Shown: one piece after another, positions 13,101-25,100 of the stretch | How the letters are laid out: the number at the start of each line of letters is the position of its first letter | Numbering within the stretch: the stretch's first letter is position 1 | Origin: Cryptomeria japonica | Lineage: Eukaryota > Streptophyta > Pinopsida > Cupressales > Cupressaceae | Assembly (NCBI RefSeq): GCF_030272615.1 | Contig: NC_081410.1 | Coordinates: 146,408,349 to 146,470,348, forward strand | Direction: 5' to 3' | Length of the DNA stretch: 62,000 bases | Made by a program: the position numbers and the translations under genes | Notes under the pieces: generated by a model | The model's input: only the letters and a program-made list of their open reading frames with translations | Database searches by the model: none | Told to the model about the DNA's origin: nothing

Positions 13101-16100
13101 CCTGGGTCACCGTAGTTGGGGGAACTTCGGAGTTCTGGGTCACCGTAGTTGGGAAGACTAGCAACTTGGGAACTTCGGGGTTCCGGAGTTCTGGGGCAAG
13201 AGAACAAGAGACCAAGGAAGGGAACTTCAGAACCTCGAGGTTCCGGAGTTCCGGGAAAGAGAGAGGAAGAGAAGGCTTGGGAAAGGAATTTCCGACAAGA
13301 CAACACTTCATACTTTATGATTCCATCGTCTTCTCTTGGATCAAACTGGGGCAGCACTGGTCCAAGGAACATGTCTCTAATCGGTTCTCACTGATGGACC
13401 AAGGGTGTCAAAAAATGACAACAATTCCCTTATATCAGATTCAAATGAAAGGGAGTAAAGTCAAATTAATGTCCACAAATGAAGAAAATTAGATCACTAG
13501 GACTTGAAGCTAGATCCAATTTGAATAGAAAATTGCTAAGGAAGAAAGAACCCTAGATTCAGAAAAGCAACTTACACTGCATAGCCAAAACAATGTAAAT
13601 ATGCAACATGAATAATGGAGGTGGAGATAAATCCAACATGATTAAACCCCAAAGAAAGCAATCCAAGTACAAGACCAAATAGCCGTGTGAAAGAAAGACC
13701 ATGAATGATGCACAAAGTTGATGAAGACCACTTGTAAAGCTGAAGGCTAAGGCTGAAAACTAACACTGATGAATCTGTGACAAAGCTTGATCCAGAATAA
13801 CCAACAACCTTATCATCCACCACTGCAAAAGCACTAACGCAGGACCAAACAATATCCATGGGAAAATCCTACAAAACCGAGAGGGCAAACACAAGGATGC
13901 AGCATTGTAGAGTACTATGTGTAGAGCATACCGAATCATATCCAAAAGCTAAAGTGAGAAAGTGTGGGAACAATATTAGCAGTATGCAAAGAAGAGCATC
14001 ATCTCACTGACCTTTTGCGTCTGAATCAGCAATGTCCATAGGGTGTGTATCCCCTCCAACAACAGAAATGGGCAAAAAATATGTAATCAATTTCAATCCT
14101 ATACCAAGAGTGGCAACCTCTATAAAAGAGGCAATGCACCTCTGATCATCATAGCAAAAATAATGTCAATAAAGAACATGAAACATGGACTAAAAGGATG
14201 TAATCAACCTGCTAGTCCTAGGGATCCTTACAAAATCCTATACCTAAGACTGGCAGCCTCTTAAAAAAGGGTTGTGCACCTCTGATCAGCATAGCAAAAA
14301 GTATATGGTAGAGAAACCCTTGAATCTATGTACAGACGGTGATTTCTCACCTATATGCCACAGTAGAGAGGACAATGAGAACAGTAGACCCACAATAGCA
14401 AAGTAAAGCAGAACCACAATAGCTAAAATGCATAAGTGTGTTGGGACGCCCAAGCTGCAGTATGCAAAGAAGAGCAATATCTCAATGACATGTACCAGTC
14501 TGTGTGACTGAAACTCTAGTGTTGTATAATTGTGCATCCCCTTGGCTGTTAGAGATAGGTTAAAAGGAGGTAATCAACATGGTAGTCTTAGGGATCCCCT
14601 GTTAAATCTTACACGTTCGGATAGGAGACTCGTTAAGATAAAATTGATCAAGATAGCAAAAGAATGTGGACAAAGAATACCCTGGATCTATGTATAAATT
14701 ATTAAACACTACCTTTGGATATCCCATAAGAAATTACATCTACAAATGAAATACTCTTCAGTTTCCGCCTCTTGGAGAGAACAAAGATGGAAAATCCTAT
14801 CATCGTAGAGAATGCAGTGTCTTGTCTTAACTTGTACTAGTAGGAGTACATCCTCAGCTCATCAAGGGCAACCTTTACACCATGCAAACATAAATGCCAG
14901 AGATAGTTAATCCACGTGATGGAGCTCTTCAAATAGTGTTTAAATGGAGTATCAAAAGCCAACTCTCATTAGTATGTTCTTCCTAGTGATATAAAAAATC
15001 CTTTAATCGTTAGAGAATTCAACCAATCTACCAAGGTTGTTGTGTGTTTTGTTCATTCAAGAACATGAAACATGTTATGGTACCACAAATGAATTACATA
15101 CACATTTCCAACAGGCCCCCACTCTATAATGGAGACATCACCTTTACCTTGATCTTTTGTAGCCTGCCCAACTACTGTTAAAAGCACGAGCAAACCCCTT
15201 ACCTATATAGCTGGGCAGTTTTGGCCATTGAGACTCGGTCCAGCCTACCATATAAAGTGAGAGATTCTTGGTGACCCTTTCTGTGATATCTAGGGCATAT
15301 AGATCGAAAAAAGCAGCACGAACAGATTCAAGGGCCTGCCCCATAATTAAGAAGGGGCCCTTCCCTACCACCACAACTTCATTTTCCATCACAATGGCAA
15401 TACATTCCATAATGCCCTATTTTCATTTATAAGTTTGGAATTGAGATGTCGAACTTACATTTCTCCTCCAATTTGGTGATAAGCCCCTCCCCTTTGCCTT
15501 GGAGGCTGCATTGATGAAATGAATATCCGAACTTTATAGGGTTCCCTTTGAGATTCTATCCAGTCCCCTGTCTGGTCACAATCCAACCCAAGGAGCCAAT
15601 GAAAATGAAGCATATCTACTCTTCATTTTTGCTGTTTAGAAGTTAAGTTTGTAACTGTCCCTTTCCCTTTCACACCCGAGGTTCAGTTTGATGTTTCCCC
15701 ATTGTCAAGTAAAGCAGCAATCAGGCTGAAAGCTCATAGTAATCATAACTGAGGGCTATGGCTCTGTTATCATGGAGGGTTTGAAATTGAACTTGACAGG
15801 TGTCATTAGGTCAATCTCCAAACAGAACAGCGAAGTGTCTAGGACCAACATTATGTTTACTAAAAACAGCAATGTCTTTCATATTGCTTCCATTAAAAAG
15901 ATAAAGGGGATACACAAAATAGCGAATTGCAAGGAATGGGTGTACAATACTTGTAGAAAGGTTAATGAAGCAGGTAGACTGGCAAATTAGGATGCAAATT
16001 GTTGGAGTGGGAAACTATAAAACAGATCGTAAGTAAATTAAGCCTAAAGCATTGAGAGAATTCAAGACAAAAGAGAACATCAACACACCCAACCCAGGAG

Positions 16101-19100
16101 AAAGCAAATAGAATAAATAAGAGATGGATCCTATTCACTCACACTGTTAGCCATTATAATGACCTATGTTACAGGGTTTGCCCGATTCTGGTCCCTCCTT
16201 GGTGTTGTGACCTTTTTCACACATTGCCCCATTGCAAATGGGGACCCCCAATTGTTTTTGCTTTTTAGGGTTTTTTTTTTAGTCACCAATCTTTGCAAGT
16301 CTAGAGTTAGGGGTTTTCAAGAGTTTTTTTTAAATTCCTGGAGTCAATTGGACCAATCAGGATCAAATGGACATTTTGACATCACAAAAGTGCTAAGGCA
16401 AGCCAAAGGACGAAAAACACAACTGCTTGAGGTCAATTCTAACAACTTCCTATTTTTGTGGAATTCTGTTTTTTTGCTTTTTGCTTTTTGCTTTTTGGCA
16501 CTTTGGGACCAATCGGAGAATCACCTTTTCCACCTGCTTTTTTGCTTTTTGCTTTTTGCTTTTTTCAGCTTTTTTTGAAAGTTGACCTAGGATTAGGTCA
16601 TTCAGGTCAAGACAATGAGGTTCCTGTTTTTGAAATGAAAAGTTCGTATCTCCAAGATGGAAAAGCAAGAAAATTCTGCAGACAAGAAGTTGATCCAGAA
16701 GTTCCAGAAAGAACATGCTAGGAATCCATGGTGAAAAGTGAAGAAAATTTACTAAGTGTTCAAGCAAGTAAAGAGGATTTCCGATGGTAAATTGAAGAAG
16801 ATTTCCAATGGCAAAGCGAGCAGAAATTCCTTAAGCCAACACCAAGTCCACCCAAGGTGAAGTAAATCTTCCTTAGCAACAAGCAAACTCAGCCCTCTAG
16901 CATGGCATAAATTCCTTGAGTTCATCCCAAGTCCACCTAGGAAAGGTTGGAAAGTTCCTTGGCAACACATGAAGTCTGCCCAACACTTAGCATAAGTTCC
17001 TTGAAACATGTCCAAGTCTGCCCAAGAAGAGAAAATGTAGGGAAGATTCCTTGCCGACACGCCAACCTACATGGAGAAGATAAAAATAAAATTGGCTATG
17101 TATAAAACTGTTGTTTCCAGCGATCCTGCTGTAGAAGTTTGGTGCACAATTCTGAAAACTTCAGATCAACATTAGTGGAAGTAATATTGAGGGTCTCAAT
17201 GAAGTGTTCATACGATTTCGGAAGACTTTTCAGAGTGATTACTACCATGTCTTCTTCCTCCATAGTCCGACCAATAGCTTCGAGCTGATCTCGAATGTCC
17301 TTAATCCTCATGAGGTGCTCCTGTAAAGACATACGTTCGTCCATCATAATGGAGAACAACTGATTCTTCAGAAAGAATGCTCGGCTCTTGTCGGATGTCT
17401 CATGCAATTCCTTCAGATGCTTCCAGATGTCGGAAGCTGTCTTGCCGGAAGGAATCTGCAGTAACTGATCATCAGTCACTGAAAGTTTGAGAAGCATAAC
17501 TGCCTCTCGATTGCATTCATCAAACTTATCTTGATCTGCACCAGGTGTACCAGGACTGAGCTCTTTGCCCAAAACAAGCTGGTCAAGACGCCTATATTCA
17601 AAAATGGTCAACATACGCTGTTTCCAGATGTTGTAATTGTGACCATTAAAGCGTTGACTGCCTTCTAACATCAGATTGGTGAGAGAAGCCATTTGCACGT
17701 TTCCCAAGAAAAATTCCTGGCTGACCCAGAAAAATCCAAAGACAACCCAGAAATGCGTGCAAAAAACCCAGAAGGATTCTCCTATCAGAATCTGGATCCG
17801 CGAGCTCGAAAATCAAGGCATGAAAATCAAGGCACCCAGAAAAAACGGACAACTACCCAGATTGGGTTTCGAAAAACCCACAAAGAATCTGCAAGAAAAA
17901 ATTATTTTCGATAAAAAAATGGAGGTAAACACTTCAATCGAAAAATGCAGAGGTCGTGGGCACCATTGTTTTCTCAGAAAATGACATCAACGTTTGCAGA
18001 GAGTGACAAGTTGCAGGTGGCGCCGCTGGAGGTGACGACGTCGAAGCCTGCAGACGTGCACAGAGCCGTGACCAGGTTGCAGGTGCCGAGAACCGGTCGC
18101 AGGTGCCGAAGCGACGCCGGGAACAAGTCGCGACGCCGGAGGTCGCGAACAGGCGAAGTGGAGGTTGCGAACAGGCGAAGACAAAGCGAGGTTGTAGGCA
18201 CGCGAACAAGCTGGCACGCACAGGGCCGCGGACACCGCCGAAGACAGACCCTGCAGGTCGCGCGAACGCAGGTCGCGGTAAAACGCGACGATACAACCCC
18301 GCAGGCACGCGAACACAAATCGCGAAAAAACGCGACGACCCTGCAAACACAGGTTGCCAAAAACGACGATCCTGCAGGTCGAAAAACGACGATTCCACCC
18401 CAGAAGCCAAAAAAAAAAACTTTGATAAATTTTTCCAGAAAATAATTTCGAAAATTTCCACTAATTGGAAATTAGGATTAAAAAATTTTCGAAAAAATTC
18501 CTCCTATAGCTCTGATACCATAAAACAATGCGAGACACGCAATGGATTTCAAAGAATTGATTGAATTAACAGAATGAGCAAGACGCTCATAAATAATACA
18601 AGAATAGCAAGTTTCTAATAGGAAACTGCTGAGAAGATCGAAGACGATCTAACCAAAATAGAATATACACTATTGAGCATTAATACTAAAATTAACATTA
18701 TTTTAATATTCTATTACCTATTAGAAACTTGCTATTCTTGTAAATATTCTTGTATTATTTATGAGCGTCTTGCTCATTCTGTTAATTCAATCAATTCTTT
18801 GAAATCCACTGCGTGTCTCGCATTGTTTTAATATTAGCATATGGGCAAACTTCTTCATTACTGTCTAGAATTCAAGACATGGCAGAAATGAGGGAAGGAT
18901 CTTCAAAATATTCAAGATAAAGTAATCCCATGCTTGTGTTGATTGTAATTAAGTAGGAATGGCGGATTCCAATTGCCTTGGGCAACATTGGAATCCGCCC
19001 AAAGGGCTGACCCCTCCTTCAACGTATAGGGCTGGGCCCTCTCTCACGGCACTTCCTAAAACCCCACGCTACATTCAAGATAATGTGCTCCCATGAATAG

Positions 19101-22100
19101 GGCCGACCCTATCTAATAAAGCATTTCGGTAAAAGAGATATAAATAAATTAAAGGTTATTAATTTATTATAGGCCGAAATAAATGGATCTTGCATCACAT
19201 ATAAATAAAGACATCTTCACCTCATTCAATACACAATCATATATCCTTTCATGCGAAATATGCATCTGCCTAATGATGCAAAACATACATCTGCCTAATG
19301 CGAAGGCTGAAGAAGGAACTTATGCAAATCACACCTGCCATTGAAGGAGCCAATATCAAGTACATGCTGTCATAAAGGAGTGCAAACTGTTCCAGAATTA
19401 AGGCGCTAGGGTTACTGATCAGTTTCAAGCATAAGTGCAGATCTTAGATGCACTGAAAGTGCAGATCCAGTGTATAAACCTGATTGCTGATTGTTGCGCT
19501 AAAGGGGCAGATCTAATGCTTGTGAAAGTGCAGACTTGTTGAAGATTTCATCAGCTCTAAGAGTAAACATCTCAGACCTCTACAAGTACTTGAGATAAGT
19601 ATTGTAATCAAAATATTGAATCTAATCCATAATCAGATCTGAGGATCTTTTCTGGCTGGGTTTTTCCTCCTAGGAGGTTTTCCCAAGGTAATTGTGTTTT
19701 GTTCTTATTTGTTCATTTCTATGTTATGCCTAAATCTAGAAATCTCTAAATTCTACAACAAACAACTAATTAGAAACTAAATTCTGATTTCTGAGTTTTA
19801 CATTAATCTGAAAGTACAAAAATTAACAGCTTGAAGGTGTTGAAAGGAATTCCCAAGCAGAAATTAATAGATGGGCAAGTGATTGCAACTGGAGATATCT
19901 ATGACTTCAGCACATGGTATTGGGCATTGATAGCAAGAAATGAAGTTTTACAGAAGGTAAAGGTTGATGGTTTCAAAATTAAAGAGTTGTTTATAGAAAT
20001 TCAAAATAAGATTTTCCTTGTGGTTGTTGATGTGCTTGGAAAGGAAGCAATTCGAGAAAATGAAATAAACATGGAAAATCTGAAAGTCAAAGCTCGAGAG
20101 AATTTCTTCACTTCTACAGGACAGATCCTTAAGCAAAATTTGACTAAGGCATCCGCCTTCTTTTCCATCAAGGATGCCTTTCAGAAACAAGATTTGGATT
20201 GGGAGAATGCTTTTGCCACCTATGCTGATGATTTGGATGTGATCGAATTCAAAATAAACATGTTGCCACATGTTACAATGGAAGAGGTTATCCTCTTGTG
20301 TCCAGGTTCATTGAATATGTTGCCATAGAAAGGGGATAAGGGATGCAGTCTTCTAGAAGAAAGCTCCATGTGACATGTGTCTTTCTTTTATTTGCTCTTG
20401 TTGGATAACTATTGTAAACCCTAGTTAGGGTATCTATGTTTTGATCTCGACCGTTGATCTCTGTTTGATCTGGGCCTTTCATTCATTTTAAGACTCTATA
20501 TAAAACACTCTTCTCTCATTTATATGGGAGAGATTGGTGAAATTGTTGCTTAAGACTATTATGATAATAAAGTTCATTTGCATTGCTTTGAATCTCTATG
20601 TTATCTCATAGTTTCATGGTTTCATATTTTCTTCAACGTAGAATAGAATTTGCTTTATTAAAGTTATTAAATGAATGTAAGATTTGATAGTATTGGTTGG
20701 TGAAATCATTGCTCATACTTTTGATGAACAGATGATTTTTGTTCATCGTGCAAAATTAGCCTAAGCGTATTTTGTGGATGTTTAACTTCTACCTTCAGAT
20801 AAGTATTGTTCATCCTAATAGTAGTATTCACGGTATGAAAATTTTAAGCACAACCCTTGAAGATTGCACCCACTTTGTTTAGTTGATTAAATTAGCAAAC
20901 CAAAGCGTGGTTTAGTTTCACCCAATCACTATCGTCTCTTAAATTCCTAGGAATGGTATAGAAATCCTGAATCCTTTTTCCTTTTTTTGAAATCCAAAAT
21001 CGAGAAAATCCCAAAAAATAAAGAGTTTTCATTGCGAATGAAATTTGTAAGTCCCCCTTGAATTACCAGCATACATCACCAAACAAGCTATACCCACCAT
21101 TAAAGTCTCTAGTTCACAATGAAAACATTGGATTCCCCATATGATCTTCTTTGCAATCTTAGCATACGCGGTGATTTTATTCAAGAGAGGATAAAGTGCC
21201 TTGTGGGCATCTTTATTCTATGTCCGGTGTGTCATAAAACACACACCAACACTTGGTATGCTCAGGGTTCATACCCCAGACTGTAGGTTTGTTCTGGGTA
21301 AATCTAAGTCATACCTGGACAAATCCACAGTCCAGAGGACAAACCCTGTGTGTACCCATGAGAAAAGCCTAGAAAATAATACTTTTTAAATAAGTAAAAA
21401 GCAGATTTTTTGTATCAACTAATTGCAGCTAAACTCTTTCAGCTTTCTTGTCATAAATTCTTTTTTATGCTATCACAATTAAGCTCTGTAAATTTTATTC
21501 TCATAAATCATAAATGTCCACGAGAAGATTTTGTCTAGGCATGAACTTGTTTTGAACATATAAATTTTGAGTAATATATATGACATATCCATCCCTGTTT
21601 TCGATATATGGTAAGTTCATTTTGGCCTATGAGAATGAGATGTCTGATATCGCACATAGCTCTATGATTTTCCAGTGAACGTTTGTACAATAAAAAATAT
21701 AAAATAACTTATCTAGTTTCAACAAAAAGAAAATATGACTCTGCTCACAAATTTAACAATCTAACTATTTATGCAACCAGCACATTGAAATAGCATCTAT
21801 TGTTTTTCTCTGCTGGGGCAATGCACCTTGTAGTACTTATGATCAATACTGATTAGTTATAACATGATGCCACATTTGAGGTGTCTCTCCAAACAGAACC
21901 AAGCAGTAGAATCTTTGTATTTGCACTTATTTGCAAAATGTCAACCTCTGAATAGTGTTATACATTTGTCATCCTCCTGTTATCCAAAAAGTCCAACAAT
22001 ATTTTTGCAATATACTAAAAGCACAGAGAAACATTGACGATTTCTTTGTTGTATAACACATCACGTTAGTGAGTCATGTCTTACTCAATTTTAAATTGGC

Positions 22101-25100
22101 TTCAAATCAGTACATTCACACCTAACCAACCATCAATCCTCTATCTTACTCAATTTTGAATTGACTTCAAACCAGTACATTCACACCTAACCAACCATCA
22201 AAGAAGATGAGACACTCATACTGAAACTTGTCATATAGACTTTTACTAAAAGTGCATCCTATTACCCCTAACCAACCATCAAAGAAGATGAGTGTCTTGT
22301 CACATAGACTTTTACTAGAAGTGCATCCTATTACCCAATCTCTGATCTCTCCAAAAAGGACCCGAAACTTTCATATATAGTTTAAAAAGGTAAATTGAGT
22401 AACGGCATTGCAAAGTTATAGCTAAGAGTCACAAGTTAGTCGACAAATATAAAAACACAGATTATTTACCTCTTTGTTTTCTCCTAATGCTGCTCTTGCC
22501 TGCCCACGTCGTTTCCATGCCTCCCCAGTTGAGGGATTTGATTGTATTGCCTTTCCAAAGTAAGGCCAAAAATTAAAGTCATTGAATGCACTGATACAAT
22601 GAGAATACTCAACTGAATGACAGTATGTAGCGTTTAGCTTTCAACCTTAGAAAAATCTGAAATTGCAATTTCAAGCTTTCTTTGAAATGCATATGCAGTT
22701 CCTCTTCCTATTAGTGCCTCAGCCGATGTTGGATTATCCCTCAATATCTGCATGCTTCATGTATCAGATATGTCACATCATGCTACACATGGAAAAAGCG
22801 TGTTTTATGTGTAATATGCCACACTATGCAAAACAATGAAAAAGTACCCCTTGATGGTGCACCACAAACATAGCATTTAGGAATAAGACTTGCCTGATTA
22901 AATATAGTTATGGCATGTTCATAATTGCCCTCATTAACCTGCAAACAGCAGCACTTAAGTTACGCTGTTCATGTCCATTCACTTATAAAAAAATAAAAAA
23001 ATAGACATAGCCTTTCAAATTAATCATTAAGAGAATACATATAATTTAAGGTATGTATTCTAATAATTTATCAAATTAAAAATGATGAAGTAAAACCAAA
23101 TGCAATAAAAAGTCCGATCTTTTAATCAAGCGACTATAATGACATCTAAATAACTATCTGTAAATGCTTGGCAGAAATAGCTTCCCTTGAAGAACAGAAA
23201 TAAGAAGCAAGCATTGAAAAGGCTAAGAATATACAAGAATGTCTAATCTATATAATGTGATATAATCTTGATCGCAAAAGATACTGCAACAAACCCACTA
23301 AGAGAGTTTTGAGTGCTTCCTTCACTTGTCCAGCATATTGCAGAGAACATCTGGTATTTGTAATAAGGATTTTTTTGCCCATAAAAAACATGTGTTTGTA
23401 TTTATTTTTCAAGTATAATACTATGTTTCATTCACATAAGTCCATATTTGCATTATAGCGTGTTTTTGTGAAATCTATAGAAATACCAAAGCCACTTAAA
23501 AATAAGACTCGAGTGCATGGTAGGAAAAAACCTGGGCTATTCCTCTTGATAACCGAAGATCCAAGCTTATTGACCGAGTTTTTTGAGCAACTTGAGAGCC
23601 TACATCAACCTCTTTATGTGAAGGTTTTGTCCTCTCAACAGGTTTTTCCTTCTCAGTAGTGTTTTCCTTTCTGGAAAGCTTTTCCTTCTCAACAGATTGG
23701 AAAGGGCTTGTACAATTTGAGTTGGAAGAAGTCAGTGTTGAATTTGGTGACTCTCCATTTTCACTATCACTGACCACTGATAAATCACTTTTTAAATCAG
23801 CTAGTAATTCCTGCAAATCGAGTAGTTGCTTTAGATCCACGGATCGGCCCAGTGCATATCCATAACCTTCCTTCCAAGCCTGCACTGCATCCTGCCGCTT
23901 GCCCAAAGCAGTCAATGCATGACCTGAAGAAGTTAACTGTTAAAAAATGGTAGCTTGCAAACTGAAGTTTGGAAACAAAAATAATACAAAGACAATATCA
24001 CTCCATTAAAGTAGAAAACAGCGTTCTTTAATACAAGAGAATAAATTAAAAAATTCCCCATTTGTCTGATGTTAAAAAAGAGGCAGTGCCTTCATGTCTG
24101 TCCAATTTCTCTCCTCTGACAGCTAAACGACTACCATTGCATGAATAGTAAAAATAACAAACATTTGCGTGCTCATTGCAGTCTTATTTCTAGCTACCAT
24201 GCACCTTTCATGGTAATATTTTAACCATCAATACCTAACCAATTGATCAAACTAGAGTTTAACCACCATTTTCTCAAAACAATTGCTCAAAAAAAGTGCC
24301 ACTGTACAGCTAAAGCACATTAAAGGTGAAACGAGTGTTAAATGTACAGTTAAACAGTCAGTTCACTTCCACACATTTTAGAATAGTTCTTTTTCAATTC
24401 AATTCAAACTATTAGGTGTTTGTCAACTCCCTCCACATATTCACAGTCACAGTTAGGTGGTGTTTGACCAGGCTGGATGCCTATCATCATTTCCTGCTTT
24501 AACCTTTTGATATTCGTGTTTAGCTGCTAGGATTAGAAGTGAACAACACACAATGAATGTGAGAGAAATGAAAACAATTGCATGGGAAATAGACTTTTAA
24601 TGGAAAATAGGAACAAGTTCTAGAAGTATGGAAGTAAGGTTAGGCAGATTCTGACCCTTTAAAGATAATTTGCAATTTTATAAAATATTTTAGATTCTAT
24701 GTTTTTTCTATTTAGTTTTTTATTTTTTTTCTTTACTGAATATCAGTAAAAATATCACTACTGTGTGAATTTCATAAACAATTCTATATAAAACATATTA
24801 TAGAAAACAATGAAGGATGCCATCTGCATTAACTCACGCATGCGAGCGAAGACAATGTCTTTTCCATTAGTAACTGCCAGCCTCGTAAGAACAATGCATT
24901 AAATATCCTTAAGGATGCCGAGGTGGTTGGCTTGGCTTCCTCGACAAGCATGGATTTAAGATGTAAAAGGAACAGGAAAGACCATATTGTCACTTTAACT
25001 TCTTCTATGTCAAGCCGAATTCGCAGGGTGTGTAATGGAGCCGAACTTTTCTTTCCAAGCCACGCAACCGATGACGGTGTTTTGGGGGCCTATCTCTGAT

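Larger units (their letters stand above)
1136..22469 (-). other. SRFR1-like intron 6, 21,334 bp, filled with repeats
   Basis: The donor is GTAAAT at 22469 and the acceptor is TTTCCAG at 1136. Nearly all of it can be assigned to nested retroelement blocks and tandem arrays, listed separately. Both orientations relative to the gene occur. Confidence 0.8.

Noticed and set aside
12760-13372. Pro/Ser/Val-rich frames of up to 183 codons on the minus strand
   Set aside because: They follow the 33- and 47-bp minisatellite. Repeat periodicity, not protein conservation, keeps them open.
17934-18564. Five overlapping frames above 100 codons on both strands, rich in Arg, Ala and Cys
   Set aside because: All lie in the CpG-rich copia leader, where stop codons are rare by composition. 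None shows a recognisable domain.
23496-23531. Extension of SRFR1 exon 3 to the end of its open frame (VFSYHALESYF)
   Set aside because: A CAG/GTTTTT donor at 23532/23531 joins in phase with exon 4. The extra residues are not part of the family pattern.
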